Position numbers and translations under genes: made by a program. 64,000 bases of DNA from Onchidella celtica (taxonomy: Eukaryota > Mollusca > Gastropoda > Systellommatophora > Onchidiidae), in NCBI GenBank assembly GCA_963931925.1, contig OZ007581.1, positions 21,295,447 to 21,359,446 on the forward strand, written 5' to 3'. The notes below the pieces were generated by a model that saw only the letters and a list, made by a program, of their open reading frames with translations, was not told the origin of the DNA and made no database searches. This document shows, piece after piece, positions 25,828 to 35,810 of the stretch (its first letter is position 1; the number at the start of each line of letters is the position of its first letter).

Positions 25828-26090
25828 GTAGTGACATACTAGACGCGGCAAACTGCTGCCGCACGCGGGAGCGGTAAAAAAAAAACCGCCAACACGTGTT
25901 ATCCTATGAGACCTGACATACTAGAGAAACCGTCGTCGCGCGCGGGAGCGGTTGCCGCTGTCTGATTTTTTTCTGCCGCGCCTGTCGGCGGGAAAATGAG
26001 AACCGCAACCGCGCGCGGAAGCGGTTTTCAGAGACAACACATGTTAGGCTATGGCTAGTGACATACTATCCCGCTCGCCGCGGCGGGATT
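25828..26090 (+). repeat. GC-rich repeated motifs, possible subterminal region of the Harbinger element
   Basis: TGACATACTA occurs three times (25832-25841, 25914-25923, 26059-26068), and GCGGGAGCGGT-type words occur at 25863-25875, 25941-25952 and (with one change) 26012-26025. AACACRTGTTA precedes the second and third TGACATACTA. This CpG-rich block sits about 100 bases before the MADF start codon. Transposase-binding subterminal repeats are one explanation; a promoter is another. No matching inverted end was found downstream. Confidence 0.55.
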
Positions 26091-26188
26091 TTTATTGCAG
26101 TGCAATCACCAGGTGCACTTCGTTTCTCGCACACAGTCCTGTTTCTTTTTTTCAGAAATAATATTCAGATATTGTGAAATTTTCGAAT

Positions 26189-28546
26189 ATGTCTGCGGAA
26201 GTTATTATTAGTATGGTGGAGCAACAGCCTGCTATCTGGGACAAGGGTTGTGAGCAATATAAAGATAGAATTGCAAAAGATAAAGCCTGGGTAACTGTAG
26301 CTACTGGAGTCTACGAAGAATGGGATTCCCTCAGCAAGGAAGAACAAACAAAGAAATGTAAGTATTAGCATTTATTTACATTTTCAGAGGTACAATTATT
26401 TCAATGCTCGTATTTGTCTTGGAATGGAACAGCACCCACTCCAACAAAGTAGTCAGCAAAATAATCCCGAACTTGAATTCCTAAAACACGAGGAGCCGGC
26501 CCGGTGCTAGTGACATCACGGAATGGGGACTCCTGAGCTTCGTCATAATAATTGACACCATCCTTTCGTCTGACAAAGTTGTGTAATATACAACATGCTT
26601 TGACAATAGAATCTATAAAATCAGGTCTAACCATGATTGGTTTGTGGAAAATCTGCCACTTATTCGCCAATAAACCGAATGCACATTCCACTGAACGTCT
26701 AGCTCTTGAATGTCTGTAATTGTAAACTCGTTTACGAGAATCAAGTTCCCGCTGAGGGAAGGGTCGCAGAAGGTTGGTATGCACTTTGAAGGCTTCATCT
26801 CCAATAAAAACAAATGGTTGGGGGTCAGCATTGTGCCAGGTAAGAGCTTCCTTTGTGGGATATTGAGTTGTTCCGAGTATAATTTTGATCCGAAAACACT
26901 GTTTCGAAAAACAGTCGAATCACCTTCTTGGCCGTACGACCCCACGTCGATAGAGACAAATCGAAGGTTAGAGTCAGCAACAGCCATTAGAACCACTGAA
27001 AAAAATTTTTTGTAGTTGAAGAATTTTGAACCAGAACTGCGAGGCTTCATACAACGAATGTGCTTCCCATCAATGGCTCCTAAACAATTGGGGAAATTAG
27101 TTTTTTTTTCATAAGCTTCGGCAATGCTATACCAATCTTCAGTAGTTACTTCGGGCATTTCAATATCTTTCAATAGAATCCAGATTGCTTCACATGTTTC
27201 AAAAACTATCTGAGCAATGGTACTTCTTCCATTATTGAATTCAAATTGAAGAGCCGTGAAGGAATTCCCCGTAGCCAGGTATCTGCGGAAGAACAGAAGA
27301 GGGTATAAAAAAATTTTCATTCAATCCACAGGTATTATATAACATGAAAATAGTTTTTGGGAAAATTACAGAAGAGTTACAAACCCAAACTTTTACCTAA
27401 CCTAAACAACCGTATATAAGTGTACTCTTTGAATGTAAATTTAGACTTATGAAAACATCGTCTTCGTGTTTTATACTCAAACTTATTTTTCACTTCTTAC
27501 AGTGAACGATCTGAAGGCGAAATGGAAGAACATGAGGGATTCAATGTTCAAATCCCTTCAAAGAAAGAGTGGAGACTGTGCCTCAAAGAAAAAAAAATAT
27601 GTCCATTCTGAAGCTCTGACGTTCCTTCGTACCAGCTCCGAAAAAAGAAGGTAAAATCTAGAGTATAGTCCAAACTTGTTTCTTTAATTTCTTAACCTAT
27701 GCACATATATCTCTGGTCGCTGGTGGCTGAGAGGTAGTGTGTCCGCCTCATATGCAAATGGTCTAGAACCCCCGTCAGTGCAGCATGTTTTTTTGGAGAA
27801 GCCCCGTCCACTATGTACATCATAACACCTGTTGTGCACGTTAAACATCCCTTGCTGATTTGATGTGGTCAGTCGGGCCAAATTTGTAGGTTAAAGAACA
27901 CCAAGTGTTAGTAATTCGTAGCGCCAGTAATAGGCAGCAGGCATAGCTTCTCACTCCTTACATTCTGTAGTATTGTAAAAAGTCATTTGATAACATTGAC
28001 TAAGCTCCACCGAGCGCTTTCTGTGGATTCTGGCGCGTTATAAATTCATTTATTATAATATTATTATTATTATTAATTCTTCATATGAGTAGAGATTGCG
28101 GGTATAACTTTGCATAATTGTTTCTTTCTAGTACAAGTGGCAACTACGAAGATGACAACACGGCTGATCCAGATCCTGATGAGTCCGCGATACTGGATGA
28201 TCAAGAGGATTCATTAATGTCAACCTCATCCATCGACTCTCCACAAAGCGGCCGAAAGAGGGTCTTAAAAAAACCAAGCCAGCCATCAAAGATGACCCCT
28301 TTTCAGGCATCCCTCCTTAGCAGCCTGGACCATGCAGCAAAGACAATTCAGTCACCACAGAACGACCCAGAAGATGCAGACAAGTCGTACTTGGTGCATT
28401 ATTTTGCCCTCAGAGAATTTCACTTATCCCACGACGCACGGATGCTCAAAAAAGAAATTTGGACAGATAGGCTAAACCTGCTTTCAAACCCTTGCTCCGT
28501 ATTTTACTTCCTCCATTCCGTTTCTTCTTCTTCCATCTGCGATTGA
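26189..28546 (+). CDS. MADF (Myb/SANT-like) DNA-binding protein of a PIF/Harbinger element
   Basis: Three exons, 26189-26357, 27503-27650 and 28132-28546, have GTAAGT, GTAAAA and TTCTTACAG/TTTCTTTCTAG splice signals and matching phases (1, then 2), giving an unbroken 243-residue protein. Residues 1-100 look like a MADF domain (WDKGCEQYKDR, then LKAKWKNMRDSM and EALTFLR). The middle is acidic and Ser-rich, followed by a basic stretch (SGRKRVLKKPSQPSK) and a C-terminal segment placed like a BESS motif. In Harbinger transposons a Myb/MADF-type protein is the second gene and helps bring the transposase to the element ends and nucleus. Its first intron contains the transposase gene on the other strand and its second intron an SINE. 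The start is ATG at 26189; an in-frame GTG upstream is less likely. It could alternatively be a host gene with a transposon in its intron. Confidence 0.75.
26401..27282 (-). pseudogene. HARBI1-like PIF/Harbinger transposase (DDE_Tnp_4), one frameshift
   Basis: Cut-and-paste transposase of the PIF/Harbinger superfamily. The visible part begins after an acceptor (TCTGTTCTTCCGCAG, exon from 27282) with YLATGNSF and NNGRSTIAQIV, a helix-turn-helix-like region. The catalytic residues are in LGAIDGKHIR (first D), GQEGDSTVF (second D) and SVECAFGLL (E). The reading frame changes by one base near 26830-26840, between LPGT and FVFIGDEAF, so the gene as read is not functional. The N-terminal exon before YLATG was not found. 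The gene lies wholly inside intron 1 of the oppositely oriented MADF gene. Confidence 0.85.
27718..28079 (+). mobile_element. tRNA-derived SINE in intron 2 of the MADF gene
   Basis: The head has an A box (TGGCTGAGAGG, 27724-27734) and a B box (GGTCTAGAACC, 27760-27770). The body includes GCACGTTAAACATCCCTTGC, and the 3' end is GAGCGCTTTCTG...GGCGCGTTATAAATTCATTTATTA then ATT repeats, the ending shared with the SINE tails near 43.3 and 47.1 kb. The complete length is about 360 bases. Confidence 0.8.
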
Positions 28547-28549
28547 CTA

Positions 28550-30420
28550 AAGTGTACGTATTGTACATTGTGTGTCACAGTAGTGGAAAAGTTTGACTGA
28601 TGGCTAAAACATGAATGAAAGCACAAAATCTGTTGTTAAACCGCCAATAATGCAGCAAACTGCCTCCTGTTACAAAATTAATAGTAAATGTACCATGAAT
28701 TCCCACCAAATGATCTTATACCGCAAACGGCATTCCTCTGTACAGTGAGCTGATCATGCTGAAGTTACGAAACATAATCACTGGTATTCGGCTATTGTAG
28801 TCTGTGGCCAAGCAGGAAAACATTGTTTTATTTTTTTTTGAATTGGCAATCACTTGGAGACTTCGTTCATAGGCATTTACGTCATACTGTGGGAGAACCC
28901 AAACAAGGTTTAGTAAATGAAGACAATAATCAAACGAAGTTCTTGGAAAACCCCATCGCACTACATTCAGACCTAAAGACCTTATGCTAGCGGGAAGCAG
29001 CTATTTTGTGCATTAATTTCACTAGTAATTGCCCCATTTTTCGAATGGTTAAGCACAGCATTCCAGACCGAAAGGAATCAGCACAAAGACATTCATTGAT
29101 GTCGAGACACTTTGGGTCATCCACAAAAAAATTGGCTATTAATAGATAGATAGGAGAATTTTTCAGGAAATCATGACGTCATGGGCTCATGTGTTCGTAA
29201 AAAATGGAGGATCAAAAGTAGACAATTAGCGGCATAAAGCAAACTCAAAAAAAATACTTCCCCACCTTTTCAAGACTCCAAATCTAAAAAAGAACCTTTT
29301 GCGCAAATCCGAGCTGTGTGAGCGGCAGTAGATCTTGTTCAAAATCCCGTGATTCTTTTTTTTATATTATTATTACATTTTCCTTTCTTTAAGCATTAGC
29401 TCTAGAGTTCGAGGCGTGAAAGGCCTAGCCTTTCGACAAAGTTTTCTTGGCATGACTGACACTCCGAGATCTATAATAAAAATATTTCATTTCGAGCTTG
29501 AAGCACACTATAAATGTTTCTACACAGTTTTCTTGGTATGAATGAATGGCACTCACCTCATCTGCATAACATTATACTTGGTATGAAAATTTTCTTGGCG
29601 TGGTTGGATCTCAAGTGAACTCTTGTTCGAGAGTTTACATTTCCGGTAAGAGGCGGAAATGACGAAATTGACGGAAGTACATTATCACGTCGTTTTCGCA
29701 ATCATGAATTGATAACTGATAATTATAACTGAATTTCTGGAAAAAGTAAAGAGTTTCGGGAAAAAATGAGCACGACACGTACAGGCTTTATACATTTTAT
29801 ATACATGTGCCAAGTTTCATTTCTCTACGTTGCGTAGTAAAAAAAGCCTTTGCGGGAACAAAGTTGGGCCCAAGCTCCATTATTATATGATATATTCCTC
29901 CAGTGATAATTAATGCTGTAGACGTGTAGAATGAAACAGACTGAAGACATTGCGCAAATACCAGACCTACACGTTATTTGCAATGTGGAAGGGGGAAAAA
30001 AATACAAAAGAATATCAAAAATGCTCGAAATACCAGGGGGCCCAGTAACACTGTGCTATGAGATCATTGATTTCTATCATGGCTTTATGTTTTCCGCATA
30101 CAGGGGAATTCAGCTTGGGCCAATCATATTACTTGGGAACTTGTGGACATATGGTGTAGTTCTCATACCTTGCCGTGTAAGAGAGAAACTAGTGTAGTAC
30201 ATCCCAGTCTAGATCAAATTCAATTTTTAGAATTATTTTATAAACTGAACTGTGCTCTTCTTGCTTTAACTTTGTACGGCAAATAGTTTCTTGTGACCTT
30301 TTTGGTCACCACTAAATGAAAACTCAAAGAATAATAAAGCTGGGCGCCAGTGTGGACTGTAACATTTGCTTTTGGCGCATACAGTCTTTTTCCATAATGT
30401 GGCAGGACTGCCATTATGAA
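28550..30420. other. Intergenic, nothing recognised
   Basis: No terminal inverted repeat matching the GC-rich block before the MADF gene was found here, so the right end of the Harbinger element is undefined. Several short open frames lack any recognised domain. Confidence 0.35.
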
Positions 30421-30458
30421 AAAGGCTGTTGCCCCCCCCCCCTCCACACACACACACA

Positions 30459-30466
30459 CCCCACAC
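30459..30466 (+). repeat. hAT target-site duplication, left copy
   Basis: CCCCACAC, identical to 34307-34314 on the right of the hAT element. Confidence 0.93.
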
Positions 30467-30704
30467 CAGGGCCGTAACTAGCCAAGCGGGGGCCCCCCCG
30501 CAAACTTTCTTATCGGGGCCCCCCTTCCGCAGACTAAGCATAGGCCTACCCACCCAACACATGTACATGTACTCGCTTATACTGTAGCACCGGAGAGCTG
30601 AGGACGTGTGACCCAAACAGCCAAATATAGTGGCGTATGGTACACAGGGAACGTGGGGCGCGTCACGTGGATTTTTTATTCGGAATAATCTAGTGGATAA
30701 AACA

Positions 30705-30800
30705 ATATTTACCACCACCACACCATCACCACCACCACTACCACTATCACCACCACCACCACCGCCGCCACTAACAACAACAACAACAACAACAACTATC
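30705..30800 (+). repeat. ACC and AAC triplet repeats inside the hAT element
   Basis: CACCACCAC runs followed by AACAACAAC runs downstream of the transposase gene. They produce poly-Gly/Val artefact frames on the minus strand. Confidence 0.85.
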
Positions 30801-30961
30801 CTCAAACAAAAAACAAGAAAATAAAAGTAAATTAAAATGAACACAACTGCAACTACATAACAAAAGAATCCAAGCATCAATAACCATGCAAGCAACTGAA
30901 ACTAAAAATAAAAACCAGTAAAATGAACAGAAGCAAAATAAAAAATAAAATAATGCTTACC

Positions 30962-33838
30962 TTAAACCATCGGTGCTTTCCTTGCTTTCATGGCCGCGAA
31001 ATCGTTGATTACTTGCTCGTAGTCTAGTTTTCTTGCTCTCTCTGCTTCAATGCTGAGCAGTGCCAAACCTTGCAAGCGTTCCTGGCTCATGGATGTTCTC
31101 ATATAGTTTTTTTATAATCTTCAGCTTACTGAATGACCTCTCCGCGGATGCAACAGTCACAGGGATTGTCATGAAGATGCGCAGGAGAACGCAGATGTTG
31201 GGAAAGCTAGGAGCAACCTCTTTATAATCTACTAGCAGGCAGGTTGCGAGCTGTCGCACAGAAGACAATCCTGTTAGTTTATCACCCATAGAGGTCTTCA
31301 TCATAACCAGCTCTGTAGCTAGTGCCTTAGACAGGTCTTCAGGGTACGCTTCAACAAGCCTGTCAACTTCAGTATTGATATCAACTTCTTGTAAAGTGAG
31401 AAGCGATGGTGGGTTCACGACTTTGAATAGCGAGGTGATTTTCTTTGTTCCTGTGAAGCGAGACTCCAACTGCAGGATCATAGTATCCAAAATGCCATAG
31501 AACACTTTTACTTTGAAGATTCTCTCCGGGTCGATATCATCATCAAACTTTACTGCTGCCTTTCTCTTCTGTTTGAATGTTGTGGGTATGGACCATCGTT
31601 GAGCAGTGTCTTCACTCCTCGCCAGAAATGAACTGAAATCCTGTCGGTGTTGCTTCAGTTTGGACAACACAGCATCCAGCTCACACACAGCTTTTGATAA
31701 GTCAAGATCTTTGGCTTGAAGCAGCTTTGATGCTACATTGATGTCGGACAAAACGTCACTGAGCACTGTGAGAATCACAATGAAGTCAAAATTTTCCATC
31801 TTGTTCCTCAGTGATATAGCTTCATGAATCGTGTCCTTGTTTGTATTCTGGAGAGCAATCTTGCTGAGAGCTTTTAAAACATCTGGAAATCTTAGTCTCA
31901 CAGCAGTTAAAGAGGTGACTCTTCCAGACCAGCGTGTAGGGTTTAACGTTTTCAGTGTACTTTCCGACTCAGAAGTGATTTCAGCGAGAATGTCCCACCT
32001 GTTGATGCTGTGGCCGAAGAATACGTACAGCTGCTGAATGATATCGAAAAAAATCCTGACTTCTACAATTCCTTTCACTGCGTCGTTGACAACTAAATTC
32101 AGGTTATGCGCTGCACAATGCACGTAAAATGCGTTTGCTTGAGAGTCAATAATCCTCTTTTGAAGACCTTGGCATGACCCGGACATGTTCGCAGCACCGT
32201 CATAGCCCTGTCCTCTGCAGTGTTTTAAATCAATTGAATGCTCCTTTAGGAACGACAGTAGTGCTGTTTGTAGGCCCTCCGATGTCTGGTCGTGGATATG
32301 ATAGAAATTGATAAAAGCTTCATGAACTTTGACACTGTCCTCCACTAATACATATCGAAAAATTAAGCTCAATTAGTCTTTTTTCGAACTGTCCTGGGTG
32401 GTGTCCATGATGATGGAATAAAATCTGGCACTTTTCAATTCATTTAAAATGTCTAATCTCACTCTTGATGCTAAAATACCAATAAGTTCATTCTGAATAA
32501 GTGGACTTAAATAGTTAGTAGACCCTTTCTTTTTGCTCACTAGGGTATTCATAGAAACATCAAACTTGGCCAACAGTTCCACCTGTGAAAGAAAGTTCCC
32601 ATTTGAAATAGCACCAAGTTGATCAGTCGTTCCTCTCAGGGCGATGTTATTTCTAGCTATTGTCAAAATAATTTCAACAAGTCTTCTCAAAATCTCTCTC
32701 CAGAATCTAGTCACATCAGATAAACTTGCATCGATCTTGTGATCGACTGTTTTGTGTTGTTTCCAATGGTTTCCAACTATGCAGGCTTGAATGTGGGCTC
32801 CTGATAGTGCATGCTCTTTGACTTTTTTAGACAAACCTTGCCAATCCCGAGTGTCGAACTTTCGGTGGTCGGGGGAAAAAAGCCAACAGAAATGGCAGTA
32901 AGCTACATCTTGTATTTGTGAATAGCAAAGCCATGTATTAGAAGAATGTGAGAACTGTGTAGAATCTTCACCATAGAAATAAGAAGAAAAGCTTCTATTT
33001 TGTGTATTCCTTGGAAATGGCCCTTTCGGGCGACAAAGTCCATGTTGAACGATGAAATGTTTCATATCATCGGTTAGATCATCGGCAAAATGACCCTTGT
33101 CAGTTGGGTAGTCCAATGTTAATAGATCTATTTCTGGTACATGTAGTTCTACACTACCTTCTTTCGTGTGACCTGAAAAAAAGGTGAGATAAAGAAAGAA
33201 ATAGTGACTTATATCACTAGATATAGATATAGATAGATCTAGTTTTCTAATTCATACTTTGTTGTGATATACGTTACATTTACGTTACGATTGGAAAGAC
33301 AATAACTTTAAAAAATGAAAACACAACAAAACAACAACAATAACAACAACAGCAGCAATAGCAACAACACCGGCACTACTAGATCTCGTGCTCGTAATTT
33401 GCTGGGCTGGAAGATCACAGTGTTTTCAGAGAATTCTAAATATAGATCTAGATCTATACCAAAATTTTTGCCGTCTCTTTGCTGGCAACTCAATAATTAC
33501 ATGCACTAGAATTTAAGTCAAGAGAAAGCTAGATACATGTATAGATTTAGATCTAGACGTCTAGATATATCTAGATCTAATCTTGATCTAGATCGAGATC
33601 TTGGCTACTTACCAGTGGATTTTGATTCCTCTTGTTGCATGCTTGGTCCAGGTTCTAAAGTTGGACTTTGATCTGACACTGGCCTGGGGTTGACACAATC
33701 ACTGGCATTACCAAGCTCATCCATTTTTGGGGGTTGCTTAAAAAAGGCATCTATTTTCGGATTTTTTTTCATTCCCTCTTCATTTTGTTTCGCTAATTTT
33801 CGCTTTTGAGCACCCGAGGGATATTCCCGTCGGTTCAT
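30962..33838 (-). pseudogene. hAT transposase (ZMYM/TTF zinc-finger, DUF4371 and dimerisation type), two lesions
   Basis: Two exons: 33838-33613, starting MNRREYPSGAQKRK, and 33172 downward, joined in phase 1 (donor GTAAGT, acceptor TTTTTTTCAG). The TTF-type zinc-finger region includes YCHFCWLF and H-x-x-SGAH. The catalytic D regions are IIMDTTQDSS and GQGYDGAANMSG, followed by LNPTRWSGR. The C-terminal hAT dimerisation motif is ASAERSFSKLKIIK. One TAA stop at 32373-32375 lies between SSKKD and LSLIFRYV, where the family usually has Q. A one-base shift in an A run near 31107-31113 makes the read frame end at 31047; the family's usual ending continues in the next frame to a stop at 30962. With only two lesions it looks like a recent arrival, but it could not make a full transposase as it stands. 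Confidence 0.92.
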
Positions 33839-34139
33839 CTTGATCGTCTTGACCAAAACAAAAAAAACTTGGCCGATGCCAGGTTTTTTTGCACTCAAAG
33901 GCCGAGAGCCATTTATTACGAGTGCCTTAACCATAATTATAATTTGATCGGAAAACCAGGTTAAGGGGCCCCCGGCAACCATGAGTCAGTTAAGTAAGGG
34001 GCCTCCGACAACTACGATTTTGTTGAGGGGCCCCCAACAGCTACGATTTTGTCGAGCGGGCCCCGACAGTTATTAACACTCCTGTCTCTAAATTGTCTTT
34101 TTCTGCTTTGCTGAAATTGCTGGGGCCCCCAGATAATTC

Positions 34140-34230
34140 CAGACTCTCTCTCTCTCTCTCTCTCTCTTCTCTTTTTCTTCTTTTTCCCTCTTTTTTTCTT
34201 TTTTCTTCTTCCTTTTTTCTCCCTCTTTTT
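34140..34230 (+). repeat. (CT)n and pyrimidine tract inside the hAT right end
   Basis: CTCTCTCT followed by TTTTTCTTCTTTTTCCC-type pyrimidine runs between the transposase start and the right TIR. Confidence 0.85.
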
Positions 34231-34306
34231 TCTTCCGTCGGGGGCCCCCTACCCTCGGGGGCCCCCCCGCATTGCGGGGGCTGCGGGGCCCTAGTTACGG
34301 CCCTTG

Positions 34307-34314
34307 CCCCACAC
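34307..34314 (+). repeat. hAT target-site duplication, right copy
   Basis: CCCCACAC, identical to 30459-30466. Confidence 0.93.
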
Positions 34315-34422
34315 ACACAGAGACAGACAGAGAGAGGAAGAGAGAGAGACAGAAGCAGAGAGAGAGAGAGTTTTGCTTTGTTTTGTTTTCGATTTAAATA
34401 GGGTTAATTCGACCATGCTGTT

Positions 34423-34524
34423 GTTAGGGAACCCTTTTATTGTATTTAGTATGCTGTAGACGAGCAATGAACACAACTCAGTATTTTTCTTTTCGGTTTT
34501 GTTATTAGACTACGGTCCCCTAAC
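34423..34524. mobile_element. 105-bp foldback MITE, copy A
   Basis: Ends are GTTAGGGAACC (left) and, read on the other strand, GTTAGGGGACCGTAGTC (right). The interior has GAGCAATGAACACAACTC, matching the core of the copies near 60.7-60.9 kb. It lies just outside the hAT element. No coding capacity. Confidence 0.65.
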
Positions 34525-35020
34525 GATCGAGAGTGCTTTGTTTGTTTTTTTCGAGGGAATCTGCACAAAGGCAGTAACTCGAATATTTTCGAGCCACTTC
34601 AACCCCAGAAACAGGCCAGTGTATGTCAGAGGCGCCAAACAGAAAAGTACAATGCAGGTTTTTGCCCATGGACAACCATTATTAAAAAAACAAAAAACCC
34701 AATAATAATACCAACGGATACAGATCAAATCAGTGGTCAAGTCTAATCATATCAGTTTGAATGGATTTTCAATCCTTTTGTATACCAATGCTTTTTGATG
34801 TATGTTTATTAATTTTCTTCTTAAATGTACATGTTTATTAACTTTGATACCGAGTATATTGTTATACAGATGAGATGAGTGCCATTCATTCATACCAAGA
34901 AATGTTATGTACATGTTTAAGATTAATTTACAATAGACAAGAATGTATGTTTTAATATGATGCCTGATGACAGTGATAGAGAACAATTTAAACTAAGGTT
35001 GATAAATTGTGGTCTTGATT
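34525..35020. other. Intergenic, nothing recognised
   Basis: No supported exon or classified repeat. Confidence 0.35.
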
Positions 35021-35164
35021 TGGGGGTATAATCTGGACTGGGGGGGGGGGAGGGAGGGGGATTTAGTGTTTGCCTAGCCCAAAGTATACCCCGGGGTATA
35101 AACTGGCCTACCCCAGAATATTCCACGAAATATATAAACCACAGAAAAACTGTACTTAAAAGAC

Positions 35165-35625
35165 ATTTTGGTCCGGAGCAGGCTTGTTCACACTGATCGT
35201 TGCGGTACCAAACCGTGTGGCAATTCTCGTTGCAAGACATGCACACATGTCCTTCAATCGTCTTCCATCGAGTGCCCTTTGGCGACGTTCAGCATTAAGG
35301 AAAGCTTCACTGGATTAGCCGTAATCTGGTGAATGCTATTCTCTGTGCCAGATGTCATATGTTGTACATTGGTGAAACGGGACATCAGCTTCACACTCGG
35401 TTTCGGGAGCACCTCCGTGACATTGAAAATCAAAATGGAAAGCCTGTTTCTGTCCATTTTAATCGAACAGACCATGAGCCATCCAACGACATTCAAATTC
35501 TGGGGCTCAAGTCTTGTCACGCGGCACTGATATACGCTTTGAGACCGAACAACGTTTAATTTTCCAGCTCGGCACTATCACTCCCCATGGCATCAATGTC
35601 CAACATTGCCCTCGATAATTCCACT
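35165..35625 (+). pseudogene. Penelope-like retroelement, 3' end with GIY-YIG endonuclease domain
   Basis: Penelope-like elements code for reverse transcriptase joined to a C-terminal GIY-YIG nuclease. Here only the end survives: a Cys-rich linker (CGTKPCGNSRCKTC), then LYIGETGHQLHTRFREHL, the YIGET and R..EH hallmarks of the nuclease, then VHFNRTDHE and the terminal IFQLGTITPHGINV. These parts lie in three frames, with shifts near 35320 and 35515, so it is a pseudogene. No reverse transcriptase is present upstream. Confidence 0.8.
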
Positions 35626-35635
35626 GTTGTCAATA

Positions 35636-35810
35636 TCAATATATATATATATATAAATTTTTTTTTAAAAATTTTTATTATTATTTTTTCATTTATTTAT
35701 TGAGTTATGTGTTTATTTATTTATTTATTTATTTTATTTTATTTTATTATTAATTTTTTTAATTATATTTTTTCTTAATCTTTTTTTCTTTTTCTTTTCC
35801 TTTACTGCGA
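35636..35810 (+). repeat. AT-rich low-complexity tract
   Basis: TA dinucleotides, then ATTT repeats and T-rich sequence directly after the Penelope-like remnant. Confidence 0.85.

Larger units (their letters stand above)
30467..34306 (-). mobile_element. Complete hAT DNA transposon, 3840 bp, with TIRs and 8-bp target duplication
   Basis: The left end is CAGGGCCGTAACTAG (30467-30481) and the right end read on the other strand is CAAGGGCCGTAACTAG (34306-34291). The perfect direct repeat CCCCACAC flanks the element (30459-30466 and 34307-34314), the 8-base target duplication expected of hAT. Subterminal regions are rich in GGGGCCCC words on both sides. The transposase gene lies on the minus strand. 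The insertion is into a CA-repeat. Seen directly: ends, duplication and gene; family assignment rests on the protein. Confidence 0.96.

Noticed and set aside
28716-28961. Missing N-terminal exon of the Harbinger transposase
   Set aside because: The frame shows no resemblance to the N-terminal region of HARBI1-type proteins and has no matching donor phase.
30266-30895. 209-residue minus-strand open frame with poly-Gly/Val
   Set aside because: It is a translation of ACC/AAC repeats and poly-C next to the hAT left end, without splice or domain features.
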